Source: Polycladidibacter hongkongensis
GTDB lineage: Bacteria; Pseudomonadota; Alphaproteobacteria; Rhizobiales; Stappiaceae
Reading direction: 5' to 3'
NCBI RefSeq assembly: GCF_001561995.1
Contig: NZ_LLWC01000008.1
Location: 372,001 to 436,000, forward strand
DNA length: 64,000 bases
In this document: piece by piece, positions 56,121 to 64,000 of the stretch
Layout: each line of letters begins with the position of its first letter
How positions within the stretch are numbered: the stretch's first letter is position 1
Notes under the pieces: generated by a model
Told to the model about the DNA's origin: nothing
What the model saw: the letters and a program-made list of their open reading frames with translations, nothing else
Database searches by the model: none
Made by a program: the position numbers and the translations under genes

Positions 56121-57023
56121 TTAAAAGACCTGCTTTTTTAACGGGCGATTAGCATCTCTCGGCGTGAATTTTGCAAGCGCGCTTCCTTCTTTTACATAGC
56201 AATCAACAAAGCGCCGCTTGCCGTACATGGAGTTTGCTTTGCAGCCATAGCCATACCAGAAGCAATTGTCCTTTTTCTTGACTTCAATGTGCCCATGGCG
56301 ATTTCTTTTATCACGATCGTAAACGCAGATAGCCCCATTCGGCGCATCCTCTGGCCGCTTGACATTCAGGCGCTTAAACCCGTGCTTTGGTAAGGTATTC
56401 TTCGCCATGTAGGCCGAGCCGCCGGGCAAATAGGATTCCACCAGATCTTCTTTCAAGAGGTGGTTTTTGACATGCCGATAGCAATAGGTCATACCGCGCT
56501 TTTTCCTGCGCACGCGCGCACGCTTGCGCGTAGATGCATATGTATCTGCTAGTGCGGTGAGGTGGCTGTCTGCTTCATCACCCAGCATTGCATTCTCTTC
56601 ACCTTTAGAGAGCGCGTCAGTGTCGGCCTGCATTGGAAATTCTTCAAACTTGTCATTGGCAACAAAGATATCCGATGGGAAATCGGGCGCATCGTTACCC
56701 TCCACGTCCACACCAAGACGAACCAGCTTGCCAAGACGTTCATCGCTAACCCAATCAAGCACAACAAGCTTAGCGCCAGCAGGCAAAACGATTTGCTTCT
56801 TGTCCTGCTCGCTTTCGCCAAGGCCAGACCAGTACATGGTCAAAACGGGCGCGGTAACGACAAAGCTGCTGCTGGTCACAAGCGCGCTATTTGGCAGCGC
56901 ATCTTGGGCGGCAGGCGCTGTCTGCTTCTCGATTTCGGCTTCAGGCTTGGTAGGGAGTGGGGCCGCTTTTGTTGTCACGGCCACAAAGCCGAACAATGCA
57001 CTTACTAGTAAAACTCGTAGCAT
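56121..57023 (-). CDS. Secreted protein with possible SH3-like and papain-like (CHAP-type) domains
   Basis: 300 residues with a signal peptide (MLRVLLVSALFGFVAVTTKA, cleaved before APLP). After a low-complexity stretch, residues about 50-110 look like a bacterial SH3 segment (VVTAPVLTMYWSGLG, GAKLVVLDWVSDERLGKLVR). The C-terminal part has MTYCYRHVKNHLLKEDLV and, about 80 residues later, NRHGHIEVKKKDNCFWYGYG. The cysteine and the histidine in this spacing resemble a CHAP/NlpC-type cysteine hydrolase. A run RKRARVRRKKRG links the halves. It may cut or bind peptidoglycan. The family is not certain. Confidence 0.6.
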   Translation of the reverse strand: MLRVLLVSALFGFVAVTTKAAPLPTKPEAEIEKQTAPAAQDALPNSALVTSSSFVVTAPVLTMYWSGLGESEQDKKQIVLPAGAKLVVLDWVSDERLGKLVRLGVDVEGNDAPDFPSDIFVANDKFEEFPMQADTDALSKGEENAMLGDEADSHLTALADTYASTRKRARVRRKKRGMTYCYRHVKNHLLKEDLVESYLPGGSAYMAKNTLPKHGFKRLNVKRPEDAPNGAICVYDRDKRNRHGHIEVKKKDNCFWYGYGCKANSMYGKRRFVDCYVKEGSALAKFTPRDANRPLKKQVF

Positions 57024-57288
57024 TTCTGGGCTCTTCTATCTGTGCAATTGCGCCTCCCTCCTCTATGCAAACACGGCAATACGGTACCGTTCGCAAAAGC
57101 ACAGGCTTTTGCGTTAGAGAAGGTGATTCATTGCTTGTTGGCGCAGCTTGCTGTCAAAACTGTCGCTTTTGGCAGGGCGTCTTTAGCGCTTGCCAAGTCA
57201 GGCCGAAGAAATAGGCACAGCTACCCAAACCTGTGTTTGGTGAAGCACAGGTAAGACTGTAGCCCTTACATAACCGGCCTACGGATCT

Positions 57289-58254
57289 TTATATTTTGCG
57301 CAGCGCAATCCGCTCGATTAAGTGGCCCTTACCCTTTGTCAGAATAAGGTCAGCGCGAGGGCGCGTTGGCAAAATATTCTGCTCTAGATTTTGTAGGTTG
57401 ATGTTCTCCCACAGGTCCTGAGCAATTTCCGTAGCGTTTTGATCTGTAATTGTGGAAAATTTATGGAAATATGATCCGGGATCTCGAAAGGCGGTTTCCC
57501 TCAAGCGCATAAAACGCTCAAGATACCAGCGTCGGATGTTATCCGTTTTTGCGTCTATGAATATAGAAAAGTCAAAAAAATCAGAGACAAAGGGCACTTC
57601 GCGCGCATCACGAATCTTCTGTGAGGTCTGCAAAACATTGACCCCTTCGACAATCAGAATGTCGGGCTGATCAACGCTGATATATTGTCCTGGCATCACA
57701 TCATAAAAGAAATGCGAGTATATTGGCGCTCTTACATCCCGCTTTCCTGCCTTAATGTCGCTTAAAAACTTAAGAAGCGCCATGCGGTCGTAGCTTTCTG
57801 GAAAGCCTTTCTTGCGCATCAGCCCGCCTGCTTCCAATTCTGCATTCGGGTAGAGAAAGCCATCGGTTGTTAATAGATCAACCTTCGGGCTGTTTGGCCA
57901 GCGCGATAGAAGTGCCTGTAACAGACGTGAGGTTGTGGACTTGCCCACGGCAACAGAGCCGGCAATTCCGATAATGTACGGAGTTTTATGCCGGTTCTCG
58001 CCTAAAAAACGCTGGGTTGCGTAATGCAGGTTTTGCGTCGCCTCGACATAGTAGTTGAGCAAGCGCGAAAGCGGCAGGTAGATATTCTCTACCTGCTCCA
58101 TCGAAACATAGTCATTTAGGCTGCGCAGCTCTTCCACGTCATGCTCTGTGAGCGTCATCGGCGTATTCTGCCGCAGGGGGGCCCATACTTTTTCTTCAAA
58201 AACAGTATAGGGCGACAAATCTATGTCATCGAGAGTAACGAGATCATCGGTCAT
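57289..58254 (-). CDS. coaA: Pantothenate kinase type I (CoaA)
   Basis: 321 residues. P-loop [20 protein letters not shown] near residue 97, [39 protein letters not shown], and [14 protein letters not shown]. It phosphorylates pantothenate, the first and controlling step of coenzyme A synthesis. It is downstream of hisE in the his operon. Confidence 0.96.
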   Translation of the reverse strand: MTDDLVTLDDIDLSPYTVFEEKVWAPLRQNTPMTLTEHDVEELRSLNDYVSMEQVENIYLPLSRLLNYYVEATQNLHYATQRFLGENRHKTPYIIGIAGSVAVGKSTTSRLLQALLSRWPNSPKVDLLTTDGFLYPNAELEAGGLMRKKGFPESYDRMALLKFLSDIKAGKRDVRAPIYSHFFYDVMPGQYISVDQPDILIVEGVNVLQTSQKIRDAREVPFVSDFFDFSIFIDAKTDNIRRWYLERFMRLRETAFRDPGSYFHKFSTITDQNATEIAQDLWENINLQNLEQNILPTRPRADLILTKGKGHLIERIALRKI

Positions 58255-58297
58255 TCGCTGCGGCTTTCTAAAGAGCGCCTAAAAAATGCACCACGCC

Positions 58298-58621
58298 CTA
58301 ATCTTTCGGGCGAGATGCTTTCTCTTCAAGGCCGGTCTGGCCAGTGCGCTTGGCAAGCGTTTCATAAACATCTGCAAGCGGCACATCGGAGACTTTCAAT
58401 AGCACCAGAAGGTGATAAAGCAAGTCTGCTGCTTCGCCAGTCAGTTCTTGCTTGTCCTTCTGCACGGCGGCGATTGCAGCCTCTACAGCCTCTTCGCCGA
58501 GTTTCTGCGCGCATTTGGCAACGCCCTTGCCCACAAGCTTGCGCGTATAGGACATGTCATCGTTGCTTGTTGCACGCTTCGCTACAATAGCCTCAAGATC
58601 CTCAAGGGTGAAATTAGTCAT
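58298..58621 (-). CDS. hisE: Phosphoribosyl-ATP pyrophosphatase
   Basis: 107 residues from the ATG at 58621 ([13 protein letters not shown]). The open frame runs further upstream into hisF but is not coding there. Helical MazG-like fold with [19 protein letters not shown], whose acids hold the metal, and [16 protein letters not shown]. It performs the second step of histidine synthesis. HisI is not in the window. Confidence 0.95.
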   Translation of the reverse strand: MTNFTLEDLEAIVAKRATSNDDMSYTRKLVGKGVAKCAQKLGEEAVEAAIAAVQKDKQELTGEAADLLYHLLVLLKVSDVPLADVYETLAKRTGQTGLEEKASRPKD

Positions 58622-58649
58622 TCGCCTATTTCCTGGCTGTTTCGCGTAT

Positions 58650-59450
58650 CTAGCTGGCTGGTTCTTCGCCTGCAGGGTCAAGGCGCACAGCAACGCCTGC
58701 CTGCGCCATATGCTGCTTTGCCTCTTGCACCGTAAAGGTGCCGAAATGGAAAATTGAAGCCGCGAGCACAGCAGTCGCATGCCCATCACGAACCCCTTCG
58801 ACAAGATGATCGAGGGTGCCAACTCCGCCAGAGGCGATGACTGGCACAGATACCGCATCTGCGATCGCGCGGGTCAGGGGGATGTTGTAGCCCTCTTTGG
58901 TACCATCTCTATCCATCGAAGTAACCAGCAGCTCACCGGCGCCAAGAGCCACGGCTTGCTTCGCAAATTCCACGGCATCAATACCAGTGGCGTTTCGCCC
59001 GCCATGGGTAAAGATCTCAAAGCGCTCTGCTTCACCGGCCTTAGAAACCCGCTTGGCATCAATGCTGACGACAATACACTGCGAACCGAACTTTTGCGCA
59101 GCCTCGCGAATGAACTCGGGATTTTTTACCGCCGCTGTGTTGATAGATACTTTATCGGCGCCAGATTGCAACAGCTTGCGAATGTCTTCTACCGTGCGTA
59201 CACCGCCACCTACAGTCACGGGCATAAAGCAGGCTTCCGCCGTGCGGCGCACCACATCATAAATCGTCTCGCGGTTATCGCTAGAGGCGGTGATATCAAG
59301 GAACGTCAATTCATCAGCGCCGGCAGCGTCATACGCCTTTGCCGCCTCTACCGGATCTCCGGCATCGATAAGGTCGACAAAGTTCACACCTTTGACCACG
59401 CGCCCGTCTTTTACATCCAGACAGGGAATAATCCGTGCTTTCAGGCTCAT
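58650..59450 (-). CDS. hisF: Imidazole glycerol phosphate synthase, cyclase subunit
   Basis: 266 residues, TIM barrel. Opening [20 protein letters not shown] (catalytic Asp), phosphate loops [14 protein letters not shown] and [14 protein letters not shown], second catalytic Asp in [15 protein letters not shown]. With HisH it forms IGP and AICAR. Its ATG overlaps the hisA stop (ATGA). Confidence 0.97.
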   Translation of the reverse strand: MSLKARIIPCLDVKDGRVVKGVNFVDLIDAGDPVEAAKAYDAAGADELTFLDITASSDNRETIYDVVRRTAEACFMPVTVGGGVRTVEDIRKLLQSGADKVSINTAAVKNPEFIREAAQKFGSQCIVVSIDAKRVSKAGEAERFEIFTHGGRNATGIDAVEFAKQAVALGAGELLVTSMDRDGTKEGYNIPLTRAIADAVSVPVIASGGVGTLDHLVEGVRDGHATAVLAASIFHFGTFTVQEAKQHMAQAGVAVRLDPAGEEPAS

Positions 59451-60193
59451 GCATCGGCCTCCCGGCTTGCTGCGATGACGGCAAAAGCCTCTTGTGGATC
59501 TAGGCGGCCGTCATAAAGCGCCCGGCCTGAAATCGCACCTTCAAGAATATCGCAGTCAGGCTCGACCAAGCGCTTGATATCGTCAAGGCTGGCAAGGCCG
59601 CCAGAGGCAATGACGGGGATGGCAACAGCATTGGCAAGCTCAAGAGTGGAGGGAATGTTTAGCCCCTTCAACACGCCATCGCGGTCAATGTCGGTGTAGA
59701 TAATCGCCGCAACGCCCGCATCCTCAAACTGCTTTGCCAGATCGATGACGCTCAGTTCGGAGGTTTCCGCCCAGCCTTCAACGGCAACTTTGCCGCCCTT
59801 GGCATCAATGCCAACAGCAATGCGGCCCGGATGCTTTTTGCAAGCTGCGCGGACAAGTTCAGGGTCGCGCAGCGCCACCGTGCCAAGGATGACGCGGGCA
59901 ATGCCTTTGCCAAGCCAATAATCAATATGTGCCATAGTGCGGATACCACCGCCAAGCTGCACCGGGTTTTTAGTGGCGGCCAAAATTTTGTCAACCGCAT
60001 CACCGTTCCGGCTTTCGCCTGCAAATGCACCGTCAAGATCCACCACATGTAGCCATTCGAAGCCTTGCTCTTCAAATGCTTTGGCCTGTGCACCCGGATC
60101 ATCGTTGAACACGGTTGCCTGCGCCATATCGCCGAGCTTCAACCGCACGCACTGGCCCTCTTTGAGGTCAATCGCTGGAAAAATAATCATCAT
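59447..60193 (-). CDS. hisA: ProFAR isomerase (HisA)
   Basis: 248 residues, TIM barrel homologous to HisF. Opening [37 protein letters not shown], second Asp in [16 protein letters not shown], and [14 protein letters not shown]. It isomerises the aminoaldose ProFAR to the ketose PRFAR. Two consecutive ATGs (60193, 60190) are possible starts. Confidence 0.97.
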   Translation of the reverse strand: MMIIFPAIDLKEGQCVRLKLGDMAQATVFNDDPGAQAKAFEEQGFEWLHVVDLDGAFAGESRNGDAVDKILAATKNPVQLGGGIRTMAHIDYWLGKGIARVILGTVALRDPELVRAACKKHPGRIAVGIDAKGGKVAVEGWAETSELSVIDLAKQFEDAGVAAIIYTDIDRDGVLKGLNIPSTLELANAVAIPVIASGGLASLDDIKRLVEPDCDILEGAISGRALYDGRLDPQEAFAVIAASREADA

Positions 60194-60234
60194 TCAGTCC
60201 TGATAGCTTTTCGTGTCGTCGTGCTGGTGCGGGT

Positions 60235-60888
60235 TTAGGGGGCCCAGCTGAGGAAGTTGCTGATAAGGCGCAGGCCGAGGCGCTGGCTCTTCTCTGGGTG
60301 AAACTGGGTACCAACGATGTTATCGCGGCCCACCATTGCGGTATAGCGCCCACCATAATCAAAGGTGGCCAATTGCTCTGCGCTATTTGTCACATCGAAA
60401 TGATAGGAATGCACAAAATAGGCGTGCAGCCCGTTTTCACCGGTTTCAATGCCATCAAGCAGCGAATGCGCAGCACCCGCTACGCTTACAGTGTTCCAAC
60501 CCATATGCGGAATTTTCAGCCCGCTGTTTTCCGGTTCAATGCGCTTCACATCACCGCTGATCCAGCCAAGCCCCTCCGAGGTTTCAAACTCAAGCCCGCG
60601 GCTCGCCAGTAGCTGCATACCCACGCAAATACCCATAAACGGCTTAGCGCCAGCAATCACAGCCTCGCGCAGCGCATCTTCCATGCCATCAATGCTGCTC
60701 AGCCCGCGGCGGCAATCAGCGAACGCACCAACACCGGGTAGAACGATGCGATCAGCCTGCATCACAGCTTCGGGATCACTGGTTACGTCCACATGATGGC
60801 TGCCGCTATGACTATGGGCGGCCCGCTCAAATGCCTTGGCGGCAGAGCAGAGGTTGCCAGAACCGTAGTCAATTATTGCGACACGCAT
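60235..60888 (-). CDS. hisH: Imidazole glycerol phosphate synthase, glutaminase subunit
   Basis: 217 residues. Class I glutamine amidotransferase with the nucleophile in [20 protein letters not shown] near residue 83 and the His-Glu pair in [14 protein letters not shown]. It supplies ammonia to HisF. Start at the ATG at 60888: GGAG lies 8 bases upstream, within the end of the DUF2628 gene region; a TTG one codon earlier is not needed. Confidence 0.97.
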   Translation of the reverse strand: MRVAIIDYGSGNLCSAAKAFERAAHSHSGSHHVDVTSDPEAVMQADRIVLPGVGAFADCRRGLSSIDGMEDALREAVIAGAKPFMGICVGMQLLASRGLEFETSEGLGWISGDVKRIEPENSGLKIPHMGWNTVSVAGAAHSLLDGIETGENGLHAYFVHSYHFDVTNSAEQLATFDYGGRYTAMVGRDNIVGTQFHPEKSQRLGLRLISNFLSWAP

Positions 60889-60899
60889 CAAAAAGTCTC

Positions 60900-61382
60900 C
60901 TAATTGGAAAGGCTGTAGCCAACAACGCCGCTACCGCCGGATTGTAAAGGAGGCATGGCAGGCCTGTCCTGCGGTGCTCCAGTTGGCTCTTCTGGTGCAG
61001 CACCAGAAAGCTTATCGAAAAAACGTTGTTCGGCCTCGGCCCGTGAGCTTGCATTGATCACATCACGTAGCACAAAGCCTTTGCGCTGTAGCGTCCAGTT
61101 GCGAAGAGCGCCCGCCTCGAAAGCGAAAACTAGGCTGAACACAAAACTAAGCGCACCACTGGTGTATTCAGAAGTGTATGGAGTGAGCAGGATAAGCACC
61201 GCAATTGCAGCAATGTAGCCTAAAAACACCAACCACATACGATGAAAAAGCAGCCAGATAATAGGAAAGAAGAAAGCCAGCCATGTAAACCTGTCCTTGA
61301 CGAAGTGTGCCCGCTCCATATCAAGAACGCTGGGTTGCGCGTTCGAGGCAGATTTGGGCATCAGGGCAAGATAGGTGGTCAT
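60900..61382 (-). CDS. DUF2628 small membrane protein in the his operon
   Basis: 160 residues. The first 40 are soluble, followed by three to four membrane helices ([58 protein letters not shown]), then [20 protein letters not shown] and a proline-rich tail. Its function is unknown. Position between hisB and hisH is conserved in related alphaproteobacteria as far as I recall. Confidence 0.85.
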   Translation of the reverse strand: MTTYLALMPKSASNAQPSVLDMERAHFVKDRFTWLAFFFPIIWLLFHRMWLVFLGYIAAIAVLILLTPYTSEYTSGALSFVFSLVFAFEAGALRNWTLQRKGFVLRDVINASSRAEAEQRFFDKLSGAAPEEPTGAPQDRPAMPPLQSGGSGVVGYSLSN

Positions 61383-61408
61383 GCTGGCCTCCCGGCGCGT
61401 TGAATGGC

Positions 61409-62002
61409 TCAGCCGCCAAGCTGGCCCTTGGTGGTCGGCACCCGCCCTTGCTGGCGTGGATCAGGTTCGATCGCTTGGCGAATCGTCCGTGCTGCCGCTT
61501 TAAAGCAGGTTTCTGCAATATGGTGACAATTGCTACCATAGATATTGCTTATGTGCAGGGTGAAACCCGCGTTCATTGTAAACGCGCGGAAAAACTCCTC
61601 AAAGAGTTCCGTGTCGAAACTGCCGATTTTGTCCTTGGAAAATTCGACATCCCATACAAGAAATGGTCGGCCAGAAACATCCAGCGCACAGCGGGTTAGC
61701 GCCTCGTCCATAGCAAGGTGGGTATCGGCATAGCGATTGATACCCTTCATATCACCAAGTGCTTTGGCAAATGCTTGACCCAGTGCGATCCCGACGTCTT
61801 CGCAGGTGTGATGATCATCAATGTGAGTATCACCATCGGCGCGGATTGTCATGTCGACGAGAGAATGGCGCGACAACTGCTCAAGCATATGGTCGAAAAA
61901 GCCAACACCGGTCTTGATATCGTACGTGCCGGTTCCATCAAGAGTGATAGACACCTCGATGCTTGTTTCTTTTGTGCTTCTTGAAATTGATGCTTGCCGC
62001 AT
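61409..62002 (-). CDS. hisB: Imidazoleglycerol-phosphate dehydratase
   Basis: 197 residues, the monofunctional form. Two metal-binding repeats: [19 protein letters not shown] with [15 protein letters not shown], and the second set [19 protein letters not shown] with [17 protein letters not shown]. It makes imidazoleacetol phosphate. First gene of the minus-strand his-coaA run in this window. Confidence 0.97.
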   Translation of the reverse strand: MRQASISRSTKETSIEVSITLDGTGTYDIKTGVGFFDHMLEQLSRHSLVDMTIRADGDTHIDDHHTCEDVGIALGQAFAKALGDMKGINRYADTHLAMDEALTRCALDVSGRPFLVWDVEFSKDKIGSFDTELFEEFFRAFTMNAGFTLHISNIYGSNCHHIAETCFKAAARTIRQAIEPDPRQQGRVPTTKGQLGG

Positions 62003-62209
62003 GCTGATCCCCGTCTGGAAATGCCGTAAACTATTTAGGTGGGTTTGATTAAGGTTTACAGCCGCGTCGTTTTAGCAGGCAAGTGTAAAATAGCAAAGAC
62101 CCGAGAGCGAAAAAGCCATATTTTTGCGCAACCTCTGGCCTTTATTGGCACGCTATGTTAGGAAATCGACCGTTTGCCTTGAGCTCACCTCAAACATAAA
62201 GGAGCCTGC

Positions 62210-62926
62210 ATGTCATTCCGCCCAAAATCAGCTTTAGATCGCCTTATCCTCCCACTGGATGTGCCCGATATCGCACAGGCGCGCCAAATCGTCGAAGAAA
62301 CCAAGGGCAGCGTCGGCACCTACAAAATCGGCATGCAACTGCAGTTCGCCGGTGGCTTGCGGTTTGCTGAAGAACTCGCACAAGCCGGGCACTCGGTGTT
62401 TCTGGATGTGAAGCTGCTGGACATCGACAACACTATCGCCAGCGCCGTACGCAACATCGCCAAAATGGGTATGCGCTTTGTGACCTTGCACGCCTATCCA
62501 AACTGCATGCGCGCGGCAGTCAGCGCATTAAAAGAGGCAGGCGATGAAAACCTCTGCCTGCTCGGGGTAACGGTACTCACCTCTATGGATGAGGGAGATT
62601 TGCAAGCCGCTGGGTATCAAGGCGCTGTTGCGAAGCTGGTTGCTGACCGGGGTCTAGATGCCCGCAACGCAGGCATGGGCGGAGTGGTTTGCTCCCCGGT
62701 CGAGGCCACCGCTATGCGCGATCGTGTCGGCTCGGATATGGCCATTGTAACCCCCGGAGTGCGTCCGGCAGGCAGCGCGCTTGACGATCAGAAGCGGGTG
62801 ATGACACCGGCTGAGGCCATAGCGGCAGGTTCAGATTACTTGGTCGTGGGGCGGCCAATCTTGAAGGCTGAGGATCGTCGCGCAGCTGCACAGGCAATTG
62901 TGGCGGAGATCGAAAGCGCGCTCTAA
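62210..62926 (+). CDS. pyrF: Orotidine 5'-phosphate decarboxylase
   Basis: 238 residues. The catalytic tetrad is in [20 protein letters not shown] (D-x-K-x-x-D), the opening is [20 protein letters not shown], and [20 protein letters not shown] binds the phosphate. It makes UMP. AAGGAG precedes the ATG. Divergent from hisB. Confidence 0.97.
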   Translation: MSFRPKSALDRLILPLDVPDIAQARQIVEETKGSVGTYKIGMQLQFAGGLRFAEELAQAGHSVFLDVKLLDIDNTIASAVRNIAKMGMRFVTLHAYPNCMRAAVSALKEAGDENLCLLGVTVLTSMDEGDLQAAGYQGAVAKLVADRGLDARNAGMGGVVCSPVEATAMRDRVGSDMAIVTPGVRPAGSALDDQKRVMTPAEAIAAGSDYLVVGRPILKAEDRRAAAQAIVAEIESAL

Positions 62927-62950
62927 TTCCGCAAGTCTGTGCCTGCAAAT

Positions 62951-62985
62951 AAAAACCGCGCCTTTAGATAAAAGGGCGCGGTTTC
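62951..62985. terminator. Bidirectional terminator between pyrF and secB
   Basis: Arms AAACCGCGCCTTT / AAAGGGCGCGGTTT (one bulged G), loop AGAT(A), with A/T runs on both sides, between convergent genes. Confidence 0.8.
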
Positions 62986-63009
62986 AAATTATGCAATGCT
63001 TTGCAGAGC

Positions 63010-63504
63010 TTAGTTAGCTGGCTGCTCGCTCGCTGCTTGCTGCTCGGCAGCCTGCTGGGCGAGATTCTGGCGGTACAGAGCCGCGAAATCGATCGGATCC
63101 AGCAGCAGTGGCGGGAAGCCACCATTGCGGGTGGTGTCTGCCAGAATGTTGCGCGCAAACGGGAACAGGAGGCGCGGGCACTCGATCAGGATAAACGGAT
63201 GCAGGTGCTCTTGTGGCACGCCGGAAACCTGGAAAACACCGCCGTAAACCAGCTCAACTGCAAACATCACCTGCTCGGATGTGTTCGCTTTTGCGTTCAA
63301 CGTCAGCACAACTTCAAACTGGTTTTCGCCAACAGGGTTGGCACCCACGTTCACGTTGATGTCCAGCTTTGGTTGCTCACCAGGCTGCAAAGAAGCTGGC
63401 GCATTTGGGTTTTCAAAGGAAAGGTCTTTGATGTACTGGGCAAGAACATTCATGCTTGGCGCAGCTGCTTCAGCTTGAGCCTGCCCGTTCTGGTTTTCAC
63501 TCAT
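63010..63504 (-). CDS. secB: Protein-export chaperone SecB
   Basis: 164 residues from the ATG at 63504 ([18 protein letters not shown]). Core features: [59 protein letters not shown], ending in a glutamine/alanine-rich tail. It keeps preproteins unfolded for SecA. An 8-codon upstream extension to 63528 lacks support. Confidence 0.95.
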   Translation of the reverse strand: MSENQNGQAQAEAAAPSMNVLAQYIKDLSFENPNAPASLQPGEQPKLDINVNVGANPVGENQFEVVLTLNAKANTSEQVMFAVELVYGGVFQVSGVPQEHLHPFILIECPRLLFPFARNILADTTRNGGFPPLLLDPIDFAALYRQNLAQQAAEQQAASEQPAN

Positions 63505-63741
63505 CCGTGTCGTCCCGATTAGAGGCAAATATAACAGCCAGCCCCAAAACCAAAATGGGGTGCTTTATTTGCGTCTTCAATAAAACTAGAGTGTGGCTAA
63601 CACGCCGGACATGCATAAACAAGAGTTTCGCGGAAAATCATCGGCCAGAACTGGGGTAACTCAGTATAAATACCATTGGCAAGAAGTCGCAGCGACATTA
63701 TGCAGGGTTCGTTTGCCGAAGGACGCAGCGGGAGTGACTTG

Positions 63742-64000
63742 ATGCTACATGCCACCACCAGCCAGCAAAACTTGCTGAGCACGCAGGTAAAGCTTGATAC
63801 GCTTGTGCGCCTGCGCTGGCTTGCGGTTATTGGCCAAACGCTGTCTCTGCTCGTCGTCTATTATGGTTTTGGCTTCCCACTCCCCATTGGCTATGCCTAT
63901 GTGCTCATCGCAGTGTCCGCATGGCTAAACGTCATTCTCAAAATTCGCTGGCCTTCCAGCACGCGCCTGTCGCAGCGCGGCGCGACAATGCAGCTTGCCT
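63742..64000 (+). CDS. RegB/ActS/PrrB-type redox sensor kinase, N-terminal part, cut by window edge
   Basis: The first 86 residues are present. LDTLVRLRWLAVIGQTLSLL and VVYYGFGFPLPIGYAYVLIA are the first membrane helices of RegB-family global redox sensors. The catalytic HATPase and the His box lie beyond the window. ATG at 63742 follows GGGAG by 7 bases; an in-frame ATG at 63700 is the alternative. Divergent from secB. Confidence 0.8.
   Translation, partial: MLHATTSQQNLLSTQVKLDTLVRLRWLAVIGQTLSLLVVYYGFGFPLPIGYAYVLIAVSAWLNVILKIRWPSSTRLSQRGATMQLA

Noticed and set aside
58298-58858. Long form of hisE starting at 58858
   Set aside because: The extension overlaps hisF antisense-free but out of frame and has no HisE-like content; MTNFTLEDL at 58621 is the family start.

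Overview
The window reads as the chromosome of an alphaproteobacterium, most likely of the order Hyphomicrobiales (Rhizobiales) and plausibly a marine Stappiaceae-type genus; the family-level guess is weak. Supporting signs are the order hisB-DUF2628-hisH-hisA-hisF-hisE-coaA, the GDH180-type NAD-glutamate dehydrogenase of about 1600 residues, short-form ArgC, a RegB/ActS-type sensor kinase opposite secB, and the dapF-mtaB-ftsY order. I see no rRNA, tRNA, CRISPR array, insertion sequence or prophage.

Layout. 1-7.8 kb: the end of a peptide-type ABC ATPase gene, a DMT exporter, a Cache-domain chemoreceptor, then a DHDPS-family lyase and aminotransferase divergent from an Lrp regulator, and a DJ-1/PfpI protein. 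7.9-11.3 kb: a cobalamin riboswitch, a 48-codon ORF with a very good ribosome site, two perfect palindromes, and a FecCD/BtuCDF-type ABC importer. 11.5-20 kb: an accessory island with a TonB-dependent haem receptor, a HasA haemophore fused to RTX repeats, a small periplasmic TPR protein, a long di-haem MauG/CcpA-type peroxidase and an asparagine-synthetase-like ATP ligase with no glutaminase cysteine.

20.1-28.1 kb: a six-gene minus-strand operon (aldehyde dehydrogenase, M19 dipeptidase-like protein, BCCT transporter, 566-residue orphan, DUF3726 protein, RidA) with a divergent LysR regulator. It looks like an uncharacterised catabolic pathway for a betaine-like or other zwitterionic compound. 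28.3-31.0 kb: three neighbouring broken genes (haloalkane dehalogenase, SDR, LysR) that form a decaying divergent locus. 31.5-42.3 kb: a sugar-acid locus with two galactonate-dehydratase paralogues, a GntR/FadR regulator with matching operators, a TctCBA-type tripartite tricarboxylate transporter, a 2-hydroxyacid dehydrogenase, a DHDPS-family enzyme, KDGal kinase, KDPGal aldolase and an FAH-family hydratase. This gives a De Ley-Doudoroff route from galactonate to pyruvate and glyceraldehyde-3-phosphate, plus enzymes that route does not need.

42.5-64 kb: mostly core genes. These are ftsY, mtaB, dapF, a YkuD protein, an OmpR-type regulator with a cNMP-binding protein, leuD, argC, NAD-GDH, a DoxD-DoxA fusion, a secreted protein with a possible papain-like domain, coaA, the his operon, pyrF, secB and the start of regB.

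Strongest candidates for new biology: the RTX-fused haemophore with its receptor; the BCCT/M19/DUF3726 operon, whose M19 protein has lost canonical metal ligands; and the layered control (riboswitch, mini-ORF, twin palindromes) ahead of the ABC importer.
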